In this document: in pieces, positions 54,999 to 63,461 of the stretch | How positions within the stretch are numbered: position 1 is the first letter of the stretch | Layout: every line of letters starts with the position of its first letter | Source of the DNA: CAZHPA01 sp964533945 | Lineage (GTDB): Bacteria > Bacillota > Clostridia > Lachnospirales > WRBF01 | Length of the DNA: 64,000 bases | NCBI GenBank assembly: GCA_964533945.1 | Contig: CAZHPA010000004.1 | Location: 1 to 64,000, forward strand | Direction: 5' to 3' | Notes under the pieces: generated by a model | Told to the model about the DNA's origin: nothing | The model's database searches: none | Seen by the model: the letters and a program-made list of their open reading frames with translations, nothing else | Position numbers and translations under genes: made by a program

Positions 54999-56324
54999 TT
55001 AGTCAGTTGTTGACTTTTCCATAAAGCTTTTAATTTGACTTGTTAAATCAGCAACATTTGTAGGTCTGTAAGTTGGGCTATAGCCTGTAGTCATAGGCGA
55101 ACCTTTTTCAATAAAAAATACTGTTGGAAAGCGATTGTTTCCGTATATGTTACCCCACCAAAGCGAATCGTTACGCAAAGTTCTTGTTTCGTTGCTTGTG
55201 CTTGAAACGTAATATGATGAAGCAGCATCTATTGTATAAACATTGTAGCCCGAATCGTATGATGCTCGGTTTATAACGTTATTCATAGTATAAGATGAAT
55301 CGGTGTCTTGGCTATCGTAATATACTAATATAAATTTATCACCATTAGTTAGCTTTGAATCTACGCCTGATTTGCTAATTGGAATTAAATACCTTGAATA
55401 ATCTGTTGATGAGCTGCCATAATATCTTGTGCTATACATATACCTGTCAAATTCAATGCGAAGTTGCTGTTCAATCGTTGGCTCTTTGTTAACTTTTATG
55501 TCGTCTTGGGAAACAACATAAAACACATAAGGATATGGCAAAACATTACTTGTTCCAACATATGTTCCAATAAATTTAGGGCTTATTTCGGTACCTGTTT
55601 CATATTCAAGGTCTACACCATAAACTCTAACCCTTAAATCTTGGGCAATGTCTATAATAGTTGGCACATATTCCATTGATGTTGACATTGTACTATCGTA
55701 ATATACTAAAATAAAAGATTCTTTGTTGTTATACATAGATTGCGCTCTTGCGCCTGAAATTATTTTAAAATATGTTGTATCTGCAATAACCGTTTCGGTT
55801 TGAGAAGAGCTTGTTGTAGATTGAGGCGGAGTTTGAGGAATTGACGGCTTAGGCGGCGCTTCTGGTTTAATAGGCGAAGTTATATATACCGTTTTTGTTG
55901 TTTGAACCCACACCACATTTGCCCCAATTCCTTCAGAAACTGCACGCAAAGGAACCAAAACTCTGCCTTCAACGTTAATAGGCACAGAATCAAGCGTTCT
56001 TTCATTAGCCGTTTCATAAACATATGAAGTTCCGTTGCTTGTCATTGTTCCATATGTCATTATGTTTTTGCCTACATAAATTACAACATATTTTCCGTTA
56101 AGTGTCATTGTAACTTTCTTTTGAGAATCGTCCCAGCTTGTTCTTGCCCCAATAGCGCTCCCAATTGCACTAAACGGAACCAAAACTCTATCATTTATAA
56201 CCTGAGGCTCAACATCCGATGAAAGAAAATTACCGTCTACGTAAACTGTCGCCGCTTTAACGACTAAAGGCGACATAATAAAAGCAATACACATAAACAT
56301 TATGCAGTAAATAGCTTTTTTCAA
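54999..56324 (-). CDS. Secreted protein with copper-amine-oxidase N-like domain and two thioredoxin-like domains
   Basis: A 441-residue exported protein of unknown function. The signal peptide ends near VKA (residue 24). Residues 25-150 form the beta-rich copper amine oxidase N-like domain common in clostridial surface proteins (VLVPFSAIGSAIGARTSWD and VLVPLRAVSEGIGANVVW). A Pro/Ser/Thr linker (about 152-178) leads to two repeats with thioredoxin-like character, each starting with FILVYYDS (about 203 and 330) and having a strand such as YPYVFYVVS or FPTVFFIEKG. Neither has a CxxC, so no redox activity is expected. Start TTG 56324 follows GGAGGTG. Confidence 0.72.
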   Translation of the reverse strand: MKKAIYCIMFMCIAFIMSPLVVKAATVYVDGNFLSSDVEPQVINDRVLVPFSAIGSAIGARTSWDDSQKKVTMTLNGKYVVIYVGKNIMTYGTMTSNGTSYVYETANERTLDSVPINVEGRVLVPLRAVSEGIGANVVWVQTTKTVYITSPIKPEAPPKPSIPQTPPQSTTSSSQTETVIADTTYFKIISGARAQSMYNNKESFILVYYDSTMSTSMEYVPTIIDIAQDLRVRVYGVDLEYETGTEISPKFIGTYVGTSNVLPYPYVFYVVSQDDIKVNKEPTIEQQLRIEFDRYMYSTRYYGSSSTDYSRYLIPISKSGVDSKLTNGDKFILVYYDSQDTDSSYTMNNVINRASYDSGYNVYTIDAASSYYVSSTSNETRTLRNDSLWWGNIYGNNRFPTVFFIEKGSPMTTGYSPTYRPTNVADLTSQIKSFMEKSTTD

Positions 56325-56367
56325 TACTAAACACCTCCAAACTAACTTATTCCCAATATAGGTTTTT

Positions 56368-56396
56368 ATTATACAACATTTATTTTATTAATTCAA
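56368..56396 (-). promoter_or_regulatory. Promoter of the CuAO-N/thioredoxin-like gene
   Basis: Minus strand: TTGAAT (56391-56396), a 17-base spacer, TATAAT (56368-56373). Confidence 0.72.
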
Positions 56397-56425
56397 TTGA
56401 TTTAAAAATTTAATTATGTTATTAT
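56397..56425 (+). promoter_or_regulatory. Probable promoter of trpS
   Basis: Plus strand: TTGATT (56397-56402), 17 bases, TATTAT (56420-56425). Its -35 directly abuts the -35 of the divergent promoter. A second -10-like TATAAT lies at 56435-56440 without a -35. I see no T-box leader; the leader is too short for one. Confidence 0.55.
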
Positions 56426-56460
56426 AGTATTAATTATAATGAAAAATAGGTGGTGTTTAA

Positions 56461-57456
56461 TTGAACGACAAAAAAATAATTTTCAGCGGAATGCAGCCTT
56501 CCGGCTTGCCCTCTTTAGGCAACTATTTAGGGGCTATTAAAAATTGGGTTACGCTGCAAGAACAGTATAACTGCCTATATTGTATAGTGGATATGCACGC
56601 TATAACGGTTAGACAAGATGCAACCTTGCTTAGAAAAAAAGCTCGTGATTTGCTTACTTTATATATTGCTGCGCAACTTGACCCAAACAAAAACATAATA
56701 TATTATCAATCCCATGTTTTTGGACACGCCGAGCTTGCGTGGATTTTAAATTGCTATACTTATATGGGTGAACTTAACAGAATGACCCAATTTAAAGAAA
56801 AATCACAAAAACACGAGGGTAATATAAACGCCGGGCTTTTTACGTACCCCGTTTTAATGGCAGCAGATATTTTATTATTTAATACAGACCTTGTGCCAGT
56901 TGGCGAAGACCAAAGGCAACATTTAGAACTTTGCAGAGATATTGCACAAAGATTTAACGGCATTTACGGAGATGTTTTTAAAATACCAGAACCTTTCATT
57001 AACAAAACTGGAGCAAAAATTATGAGCTTGCAAGAGCCTAATAAGAAAATGTCTAAATCTGAAAGTGAAAATGATAATAATGTAATATTTTTGCTAGACG
57101 AGCCTAATGTAATTAGAAATAAATTAAAACGTGCAGTTACAGATTCGGGGAGCGAAGTTGTGTATTCGCCTGAAAAGCCGGGAATTAAAAATCTTTTAGA
57201 TATATATTGTACTATAACAGGGAAGACAATTAATGAAGCAGAAAAACAATTTTGCGGCGTCCAGTATGGCGAATTTAAGCTTGCTGTTGCAGATTCGGTT
57301 ATTTCAGAGCTTTTACCAATTCAAAATAGGTTTAAAGAACTTTCTAAAGACAAAGACTATATTGATAAAATAATTAAACAAAATGCCGAAATCGCAAATA
57401 GCTTAGCTATAAAAACGCTTAGAAAAGTTAAAAGGAAAGTTGGTTTTTGGGCTTAG
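56461..57456 (+). CDS. trpS: Tryptophanyl-tRNA synthetase
   Basis: A 331-residue class I aminoacyl-tRNA synthetase. It has the HIGH-like motif in GMQPSGLPSLGNYLGAI, the ATP-site DMHAITV, MAADILLFNTDLVPVGEDQR, and KMSKS in NKKMSKSESEN. Start TTG 56461 after AGGTGG. It opens the trpS-yvyF-nfeD-floA run. Confidence 0.96.
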   Translation: MNDKKIIFSGMQPSGLPSLGNYLGAIKNWVTLQEQYNCLYCIVDMHAITVRQDATLLRKKARDLLTLYIAAQLDPNKNIIYYQSHVFGHAELAWILNCYTYMGELNRMTQFKEKSQKHEGNINAGLFTYPVLMAADILLFNTDLVPVGEDQRQHLELCRDIAQRFNGIYGDVFKIPEPFINKTGAKIMSLQEPNKKMSKSESENDNNVIFLLDEPNVIRNKLKRAVTDSGSEVVYSPEKPGIKNLLDIYCTITGKTINEAEKQFCGVQYGEFKLAVADSVISELLPIQNRFKELSKDKDYIDKIIKQNAEIANSLAIKTLRKVKRKVGFWA

Positions 57457-57488
57457 TAGCTTGAATTAAATGTAGGAGGTGTGTTATC

Positions 57489-57905
57489 GTGGAAGTTAAA
57501 AATTGCCCAAAATGTGGGAAATTATTTACCTATACCCCAGGGAACAGAGTTTGCGCTCAATGCATTAAAGAAGAAGAAGAACTTTTTGAAGAAATAAGAA
57601 TTTTTATTAAAGAACATCCAAATTGTACAATGGCAGAAGTTTCTGAACAAACAGGAGTTAGTGCTAAAAAATTAATACGATATATTAGAGAAGGTCGTAT
57701 TGAAATATCAAAAGGAATGTCTGAAGACGTAACTTGCGATTCTTGCGGCGAACCAATTACAACAGGAAGATTTTGCGAAGCATGTGCTTTTAAATTAACT
57801 AGCAGCGCACAAGAAGTAATTAAAGGACGACGAGTTAAAGAAGCTGTTGCGGAAAAAAGAGTGTCGGATAAAATGCACTTTTTATCTAAAAAAAAGTTGA
57901 AATAA
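57489..57905 (+). CDS. yvyF: YvyF-like flagellar operon protein
   Basis: A 138-residue putative regulator with two zinc-ribbon-like cysteine pairs (NCPKCGKLF with VCAQC at the N terminus, CDSCG with CEAC near residues 82-100) around a helix-turn-helix-like middle (TMAEVSEQTGVSAKKLIRYI). This arrangement matches the family found in the flgM region of Bacillus flagellar operons. Here no flagellar genes are adjacent, so it appears detached. The start is GTG 57489 behind TAGGAGG. Confidence 0.82.
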   Translation: MEVKNCPKCGKLFTYTPGNRVCAQCIKEEEELFEEIRIFIKEHPNCTMAEVSEQTGVSAKKLIRYIREGRIEISKGMSEDVTCDSCGEPITTGRFCEACAFKLTSSAQEVIKGRRVKEAVAEKRVSDKMHFLSKKKLK

Positions 57906-57926
57906 ACCTTTTAGGAGGTGTTTTTG

Positions 57927-58400
57927 GTGTATAGTTTACTTGGCCTTTTGTTAATTTTAGGTGTTATTATGCTTTTAATAGAGGCATTTACCCCTAATTT
58001 TGGAATATGCGGCACTTTAGGTATTATTTTCTTATCAATATTTATTGGAGTCGTTGTTGGCATTAGATACGGTTTGTTAGTTGCTGCACTTGCATTTGTT
58101 GGTTTAGTAATTATAGCTAAATTATTTTATAACTACATTAAAAGACACCAGCTATACGGAAAGATTATATTAGATGAAACACTTGCTTGCGAAAGAAGCG
58201 AACTTGGAAATTTAGAAGGTCTTTTGGGCAAAGAAGGTATGACAAAAACTCCGCTTAAACCGCTAGGTGTTGCAGATTTTAACGGAAATGCATTTGAAGT
58301 TTGTTCGGACGGAGAATATATTTTGGCAAATAAAAAGATTAAAGTAATTAATGTTACAAAAAACAAAATTATCGTTAGAAAATGTATTGAGCAGGCGTAG
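57927..58400 (+). CDS. NfeD family membrane protein
   Basis: A 157-residue protein with two or three N-terminal membrane helices and a C-terminal OB-fold NfeD domain (about 95-157, with GLLGKEGMTKTPLKPLGVAD and KIKVINVTKNKIIVRKC). NfeD proteins work with flotillin-like scaffolds, and floA is the next gene, 25 bases downstream. Start assigned to GTG 57927 because AGGAGG ends eight bases upstream; TTG 57924 is an alternative. Confidence 0.88.
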   Translation: MYSLLGLLLILGVIMLLIEAFTPNFGICGTLGIIFLSIFIGVVVGIRYGLLVAALAFVGLVIIAKLFYNYIKRHQLYGKIILDETLACERSELGNLEGLLGKEGMTKTPLKPLGVADFNGNAFEVCSDGEYILANKKIKVINVTKNKIIVRKCIEQA

Positions 58401-58425
58401 TTCTTTTTTAAAGGGGGTATTGCTT

Positions 58426-59427
58426 ATGTATCGTTATGAATTTGCAATTTGGAGTTTTATTATACTTGTAGCAGGAATAATTTTTATTTCAATATTCTTA
58501 AGCTTTGTTCCGATTGGGCTTTGGATTTCCGCAATGGCAGCAGGTGTTAAAGTTAGCTTTTTTTCACTTGTTGGTATGAGGTTAAGGCGTGTACGTCCTG
58601 ATAGAATAATACGCCCTTTAATTAAAGTTTCAAAAGCAGGGCTTAACATTTCTGTAAATCAGCTTGAATCTCATTTTTTATCGGGCGGGCATGTTGATAA
58701 CGTAGTTGATGCTTTAATTGCAGCACATAGAGCAAATCTTGAACTTTCATTTGAACGTGCTGCAGCAATAGATTTAGCAGGACGAGATGTTTTTGAAGCT
58801 GTTAGAATGAGTGTTTCTCCAAAAATAATTGAAACACCTTGGATTTCAGCCGTTGCAATAGATGGCATTGAAGTTAAAGTTATTGCCCGTGTAACAGTTA
58901 GGGCAAATCTTGCAAGGCTTGTTGGAGGAGCAGGGGAAGAAACAATAATTGCCAGAGTTGGAGAGGGCATTGTAACTACAGTTGGCTCATCTCAAAGTCA
59001 TAAAGATGTTTTGGAAAACCCCGACAAAATTTCACAAACGGTTTTATCAAAAGGTTTAGATTCGGGAACGGCATTTGAAATACTTTCAATAGATATTGCA
59101 GATATAGACATTGGAAGAAATATTGGAGCGCATTTGCAAATAGAGCAAGCCGAAGCCGATAAACAAATTGCACAAGCAAAAGCTGAAGAACGCCGCGCAA
59201 GCGCAATAGCCCACGAACAAGAAATGAAAGCGCATGTTCAAGAAATGAGGGCAAAAGTTGTTGAAGCCGAAGCGCAAGTTCCAACAGCACTAGCTGAAGC
59301 TTTAAGAAGCGGAAACCTTGGGGTTTTAGATATATATAAAATGGATAATATAAAAGCAGATACAAAAATGCGTGAAAGCATAGGCGGTTTAAATGTTGAT
59401 GTTAGTTTGAGCAATAACAAAAAATAA
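58426..59427 (+). CDS. floA: Flotillin-like protein FloA
   Basis: A 333-residue membrane scaffold protein that organises functional membrane microdomains. One N-terminal hydrophobic hairpin (about 5-50) is followed by an SPFH-type domain (LVGGAGEETIIARVGEGIVT, KDVLENPDKISQTVLSKGLD) and an Ala/Glu-rich coiled coil (about 240-300). ATG 58426 follows AAGGGGG; the frame open from 58351 lies in nfeD and is not used. Confidence 0.94.
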   Translation: MYRYEFAIWSFIILVAGIIFISIFLSFVPIGLWISAMAAGVKVSFFSLVGMRLRRVRPDRIIRPLIKVSKAGLNISVNQLESHFLSGGHVDNVVDALIAAHRANLELSFERAAAIDLAGRDVFEAVRMSVSPKIIETPWISAVAIDGIEVKVIARVTVRANLARLVGGAGEETIIARVGEGIVTTVGSSQSHKDVLENPDKISQTVLSKGLDSGTAFEILSIDIADIDIGRNIGAHLQIEQAEADKQIAQAKAEERRASAIAHEQEMKAHVQEMRAKVVEAEAQVPTALAEALRSGNLGVLDIYKMDNIKADTKMRESIGGLNVDVSLSNNKK

Positions 59428-59447
59428 GTTTTTTCTTTTGGAAGTTA

Positions 59448-59478
59448 TGTATAAAAATAGCATTTTAATTCCATACTA
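59448..59478 (+). promoter_or_regulatory. Sigma-G-like promoter of the 33-codon gene
   Basis: TGTATA (59448-59453), an 18-base spacer and CATACTA (59472-59478) match the forespore sigma-G pattern, especially the -10. No sigma-A pair is evident nearby. The start would be near 59485, about 50 bases before the ATG. Confidence 0.55.
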
Positions 59479-59537
59479 ACTATCGTAGAGTACTTCTCTA
59501 TTATGCAGTTTAAGTAGCGGAAGGGAGGTTGAGTAGT

Positions 59538-59639
59538 ATGGATAGCAAAAGCAAAAGCAACAACGATAGCTCAAAAAGAACAGATAAATCAGATTATTCT
59601 GATGACATTAGCTCCGATTCGAGTATAAAAAATAGCTAA
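59538..59639 (+). CDS. 33-residue Ser/Asp/Lys-rich peptide, possible forespore protein
   Basis: A complete short gene: strong SD GGGAGG before ATG 59538, 33 codons, TAA at 59637-59639, and a good terminator 32 bases later. The product begins MDSKSKSNNDSSKRTDKSD and has nine or more Ser with mixed Asp and Lys; it is hydrophilic and has no signal or membrane segment. I recognise no family. The sigma-G-like promoter suggests forespore expression, as for small acid-soluble spore proteins, but it is not a known Ssp by sequence. Confidence 0.6.
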   Translation: MDSKSKSNNDSSKRTDKSDYSDDISSDSSIKNS

Positions 59640-59670
59640 TTTCTTTCAATTAGAAAAATTAAAAGTTTTG

Positions 59671-59699
59671 AAAACAGGCGGGACGTTTGCCTGTTTTTT
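59671..59699 (+). terminator. Terminator of the 33-codon gene
   Basis: AAAACAGGC (59671-59679) pairs with GCCTGTTTT (59689-59697) and the T run continues. It shows that the short upstream unit is a separate transcript. Confidence 0.85.
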
Positions 59700-59716
59700 A
59701 ACGTCCCAAAATTAAA

Positions 59717-59781
59717 GCTCTGTTTAGTATAAACTTTTTATAGCATAAATACGTTCTGATGTTAATTGGTCTAAATAGAGC
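59717..59781. repeat. Short inverted repeat flanking 43 bases
   Basis: GCTCTGTTTAG (59717-59727) and CTAAATAGAGC (59771-59781) are inverted with one mismatch. The 65-base unit has no ORF. It lies between a plus-strand terminator and the end of the minus-strand paralog pair. It could be a mobile-element remnant or an RNA hairpin. Confidence 0.35.
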
Positions 59782-59792
59782 ATTCTGAAATG

Positions 59793-60440
59793 CTACTTTT
59801 TATAATATGAATACAAAAACTTCCCATCTCCTATCAATTGTTTTGATAATTGTTTTGGATAGTTAGTGGTTTCAGAAGATTTTAATTCCGGATGGCTAGG
59901 TTTTTTGGCAGCTTTTAAATAGACATCTACAATTCCGTGTTGAATTTCATATGTACCCGAAAAACATTGACCTTGGATAATAACCGATCGTTGTAATTGT
60001 ACATAGTATTTAGTTATTGATATAGGAGAAATCCCTTCGTCAACAGAATAATATGTTGCTATTGAAGAACCATTTTCGTTTGCCACTCTTAAAGGCGCTT
60101 TATTATCATATACGTATAATCCCACAGCTAACCCTTCTTCATCTTCTACTAATGTTTTTAATACTGCCGATTTCTTTTCTTTAATCTTAGCTAAAAATTT
60201 ATTTATTATCTTACTTTGTCCGTCTAAAGGACTTCTAACATCCACATCAACAAGCTTTTTCTTAATTAATTCTTCTGCTCCGTATTGTTTTGGTATAGCA
60301 ATTAGTTTGTTAACTTCTCTAGCTTCTAAATCTATTGCATAACAGCTGCGTATTACAGTTAATGCCCATAAAATCAAGCATAAAGATATTATAGCGCCAG
60401 CTCTTTCTGTAGTTTTATTATTAATTAATGGTTTTTTCAT
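59793..60440 (-). CDS. Membrane-anchored paralog A, unknown function
   Basis: A 215-residue protein with one N-terminal membrane helix (about 13-33) and an extracellular domain. Shared with the next gene are AIPKQYGAEELIKKK, VDVDVR, KEKKSAVLKTL, LYVYDNKA, ISPISITKYY and the end LYSYYKK. The middle part resembles, from memory, the DUF4362 type of secreted Bacillus protein; this is unverified. It lies 53 bases after its paralog on the minus strand. SD AAAGGCGTGG before the ATG is also copied. Confidence 0.65.
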   Translation of the reverse strand: MKKPLINNKTTERAGAIISLCLILWALTVIRSCYAIDLEAREVNKLIAIPKQYGAEELIKKKLVDVDVRSPLDGQSKIINKFLAKIKEKKSAVLKTLVEDEEGLAVGLYVYDNKAPLRVANENGSSIATYYSVDEGISPISITKYYVQLQRSVIIQGQCFSGTYEIQHGIVDVYLKAAKKPSHPELKSSETTNYPKQLSKQLIGDGKFLYSYYKK

Positions 60441-60493
60441 TTATAACCACGCCTTTGCATAAAAACACATAGACAACAGCAAGTTTTGCCGCA

Positions 60494-61108
60494 TTAATTT
60501 TTATAGTATGAATACAAAAACTGGTCTTCTTCCTCTAATTGGTCTGGAAAGTCAGGGACTTTAGCAACTTTTAAATAAACATTTACAGCATCCCCGTTTT
60601 CCACTTCATGCGTACCCGAAAAGGATTGACCACTTTTAGAAACCGAACACTGCAATTGAGGATAATATTTAGTTATTGATATTGGAGAAATTTCCTTATC
60701 AAATTCATGATACCATGCTACAGATGAACCGCCTTTACCTACTACTTTCAATGATGCTTTATTATCATATACATATAATACTACGGCCAATCCTCCTTCA
60801 TCTTCTATTAATGTTTTTAATACTGCCGATTTCTTTTCTTTAGTCTTGACTAGAAATTCATTTATTATATCACTTTGCCCGTCTAAAGTATTTCTAACAT
60901 CTACATCAACAATTTTTTTCTTAATTAATTCATCTGCCCCATATTGTTTCGGTGTAGCAATTAGTTTGCTAATTTCCATAGCTTCAAAACCTATTAAGTC
61001 TATTTTATAGCTGTTGTATATTACAATTATTGCCAATGAAATTAAACATAAAGATATTATAACGCCAATTCTTTCTATACTAAAATTGCTAATTAAAGGT
61101 TTTTTCAT
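60494..61108 (-). CDS. Membrane-anchored paralog B, unknown function
   Basis: A 204-residue homolog of the downstream gene, with the same layout: N-terminal membrane helix, then TPKQYGADELIKKK, VDVDVR, KEKKSAVLKTL, VVLYVYDNKA, ISPISITKYY and LYSYYKN. ATG 61108 gives MKKPLI, matching the paralog; the longer frame from 61159 is not used. Even the bases before the start (TTTTTATGCAAAGGCGTGGT) are shared, so the duplication includes the leader. It begins 55 bases after trmD, where rplS usually sits. Confidence 0.68.
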   Translation of the reverse strand: MKKPLISNFSIERIGVIISLCLISLAIIVIYNSYKIDLIGFEAMEISKLIATPKQYGADELIKKKIVDVDVRNTLDGQSDIINEFLVKTKEKKSAVLKTLIEDEGGLAVVLYVYDNKASLKVVGKGGSSVAWYHEFDKEISPISITKYYPQLQCSVSKSGQSFSGTHEVENGDAVNVYLKVAKVPDFPDQLEEEDQFLYSYYKN

Positions 61109-61163
61109 TGATAACCACGCCTTTGCATAAAAACAAATAGCCAACAGCAAATATAACAATAAA

Positions 61164-61847
61164 TTATTTAAGTAAATCTGGGCGTTTAGCTTTGGTTAAA
61201 GCTAAAGACTGTTCATGCCTCCACTTTTCAATGTTTGCATGATGCCCCGAAATTAAAACATCGGGAACTTTTTTGCCCAAAAATTCATATGGTCTTGTAT
61301 ATTGGGGATATTCAAGCAAGTTGTTAGAAAAGCTTTCTATTTCAGAAGAAGCATCTTTGCCCAAAACACCTGAAACAAGCCTTGAAACAGCATCTATAAC
61401 TACCATTGCCGCAAGTTCTCCGCCTGTTAATATGTAGTCGCCAATAGATATTTCGTCTGTAACAATTTCGTCAACAACTCTTTGGTCTATGCCTTCATAG
61501 TGTCCGCATAAAATAATTAATTCTTTTTGCAATGATAGTTCTTTTGCTTTTTGCTGATTAAATGTTTTTCCGTGAGGGCTCATATATATAACAGGGACAT
61601 TTTCGCATGAAACAATGCTTTTTAAATGCAAATATGTGTCATAAACAGGTTGCGGCATAATAACCATACCAACACCGCCCCCATATGAATAATCATCAAC
61701 GTGTTTGTGCTTGCTTTTTGAAAAGTCCCTAATGTTTATGCAATTTACATTTACTATGCCGTCTTCAATAGCACGCTTAATTATGCTATGATTTATGCCA
61801 CCCGTTATCATTTCGGGAAAAAGCGTCATAACATGAAATGTAATCAT
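61164..61847 (-). CDS. trmD: tRNA (guanine-N1)-methyltransferase
   Basis: A 227-residue SAM-dependent enzyme that makes m1G37 next to the anticodon and prevents frameshifting. Knot-fold motifs are present: VMTLFPEMITGGI, DYSYGGGVGMVIMPQPV, CGHYEGIDQRVVDE and ISIGDYILTGGELA. It overlaps rimM by 4 bases (ATGA) and has a GGAGGGG SD inside rimM. Confidence 0.97.
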   Translation of the reverse strand: MITFHVMTLFPEMITGGINHSIIKRAIEDGIVNVNCINIRDFSKSKHKHVDDYSYGGGVGMVIMPQPVYDTYLHLKSIVSCENVPVIYMSPHGKTFNQQKAKELSLQKELIILCGHYEGIDQRVVDEIVTDEISIGDYILTGGELAAMVVIDAVSRLVSGVLGKDASSEIESFSNNLLEYPQYTRPYEFLGKKVPDVLISGHHANIEKWRHEQSLALTKAKRPDLLK

Positions 61848-62362
61848 AAAAGCCCCTCCGGCAACTTAACTTTTATAGTTCCGTTTGCAACATCAACATT
61901 TAAAATACATTGCTTAATTGCCGGAATTAAAATTTCCTTTTTGCTGTTATTATCAATATCATCGGAAACTACATAAACATCATTTGCCCCTGTAAATAAA
62001 ACATCTTTTACTTTGCCAATACTTTTGCCATCTTCTTCTAAAACATTAAGCCCAATTAAGTCGCTTAAATAGTATTCATCTTCTTCAAGCGGCAATGCTT
62101 TATCTTTTGGTATTTTAATTACGCCGCCTTTTAGCTTTTCGGCTTCTGTCATATTATCTATGCCTTTAAATTGCAAAATAACAAACTTTTTATGATACCA
62201 AACCTTTTTAATTTGAAGTGTTTTATAATTATCGCCAAAAAAAACATATACATCATCCGAAATTAAAAGTTCAAACCGTTTTATGTCGTCTGTTGTGGGC
62301 ATAATGCGAACATCGCCGTGTATGCCTTGTGTATTTACTATTGTTCCTATTGAAAAGTACAA
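61844..62362 (-). CDS. rimM: Ribosome maturation factor RimM
   Basis: A 172-residue factor for 30S maturation. N-terminal domain: IGTIVNTQGIHGDVRI; C-terminal PRC-barrel: YLSDLIGLNVLEEDGKSIGK and EILIPAIKQCILNVDV. Start TTG 62362 behind AAAAGGTG. rpsP and the KH gene, usual neighbours, are absent. Confidence 0.95.
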   Translation of the reverse strand: MYFSIGTIVNTQGIHGDVRIMPTTDDIKRFELLISDDVYVFFGDNYKTLQIKKVWYHKKFVILQFKGIDNMTEAEKLKGGVIKIPKDKALPLEEDEYYLSDLIGLNVLEEDGKSIGKVKDVLFTGANDVYVVSDDIDNNSKKEILIPAIKQCILNVDVANGTIKVKLPEGLL

Positions 62363-62380
62363 ATTATCACCTTTTGTTTT

Positions 62381-63439
62381 TTAATTATTATTAAAAGTTT
62401 TTGAAACCGCTTCTATTAATTCATTAGTAAAATCATCATCTAAAGGGTAGCCTAAATCGTAATTGCTTGATACTGAAAGAAAGTCTTTGAAAGAACCGCT
62501 TTCAAAATTATATTCTAAATTAAGCTGTGAGAAATTAAAGCCCATACTTTCCAGTTCTTTAATTTGCGACTCATTAAAGCAAAATTTTATTTCTTTTGAT
62601 TGGTTGTTGTAGTGTAATATTTCTTGATTGTCGATATTTAGTGAAAAGTAGCTATATTTTCTGCATTTTGTTTCTTTAGGAGTATAATACACCATTCCAA
62701 CTTCTTTTTCAAGACCTGTTTCTTTGCAAATATCATATAGCTTTTCAATTTCTATATAATCATTATAAGGGTATTCGTTAGTTAACAAGTTAAAAATAGC
62801 TTCCTCACAAGCTGTAACTTTATTTTCTATAATACATTCTATATAGTTAATTTTTTCATGTTCCGTGAATTTGCATTCACAATTAATTACAGTTCCATAA
62901 TCTGAAATGCTTAAAGTGCAATATTTATTTGTAAAAAAGCTAATCGAATAAAACGGATTTGCAATACATTTTTCTGCTAAATAGTTTAAATATAATTGTA
63001 ATTCATTGGCGCTTCCTTGAAATATTACTTTTGCATACTTATCATCTTTAAAAGCAATAAAAGCATTTGAAATATTTAAGCTATTTATATTGATTTGCGA
63101 AAGTTTTAGCCAAGCTACAATGGAAGTAATATCTGAATTAACTTTTTGCAAGCATATATTAAAGTATGGGTTGATAATTGATAATGAATTGTAAATATTT
63201 TTAAAATCAATGTGTTTTAATGAAATTCTTGGGAAATTAGCATTATATATTAACTTGTTTTTAGAATTATTTATGCCAAATTTCAATATAGTTTCGATGT
63301 TTTGCCTTTCATTAGAAATTGCTGAATTAAATGTTGGAATGATAATGCTAAATTCTAATTTGTTTAACCTCTCCTTTAAAAACGAACTAATAATTTGCCT
63401 GTTGCTTTGATTTATCTTATCTGTTTTAAAACAATACAC
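62381..63439 (-). CDS. Uncharacterised 352-residue protein
   Basis: A soluble protein of no family I recognise, with mixed alpha/beta character, two regions rich in Asn/Ile, and an acidic C terminus (LGYPLDDDFTNELIEAVSK). GTG 63439 is taken as the start: SD AAAGGGTGG lies just upstream, and the ATG at 63490 lies inside the -35 box of a good promoter, so the longer frame cannot be translated from that transcript. It is upstream of rimM and trmD on the same strand, 18 bases away, so it may share their transcript. Confidence 0.6.
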   Translation of the reverse strand: MYCFKTDKINQSNRQIISSFLKERLNKLEFSIIIPTFNSAISNERQNIETILKFGINNSKNKLIYNANFPRISLKHIDFKNIYNSLSIINPYFNICLQKVNSDITSIVAWLKLSQININSLNISNAFIAFKDDKYAKVIFQGSANELQLYLNYLAEKCIANPFYSISFFTNKYCTLSISDYGTVINCECKFTEHEKINYIECIIENKVTACEEAIFNLLTNEYPYNDYIEIEKLYDICKETGLEKEVGMVYYTPKETKCRKYSYFSLNIDNQEILHYNNQSKEIKFCFNESQIKELESMGFNFSQLNLEYNFESGSFKDFLSVSSNYDLGYPLDDDFTNELIEAVSKTFNNN

Positions 63440-63461
63440 ACAACCACCCTTTCCTATTACA

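Noticed and set aside
56326..56460. Possible T-box leader before trpS
   Set aside because: The gap is too short, contains promoter elements for both directions, and shows no T-box motif (AGGGTGG-like core) or specifier hairpin.
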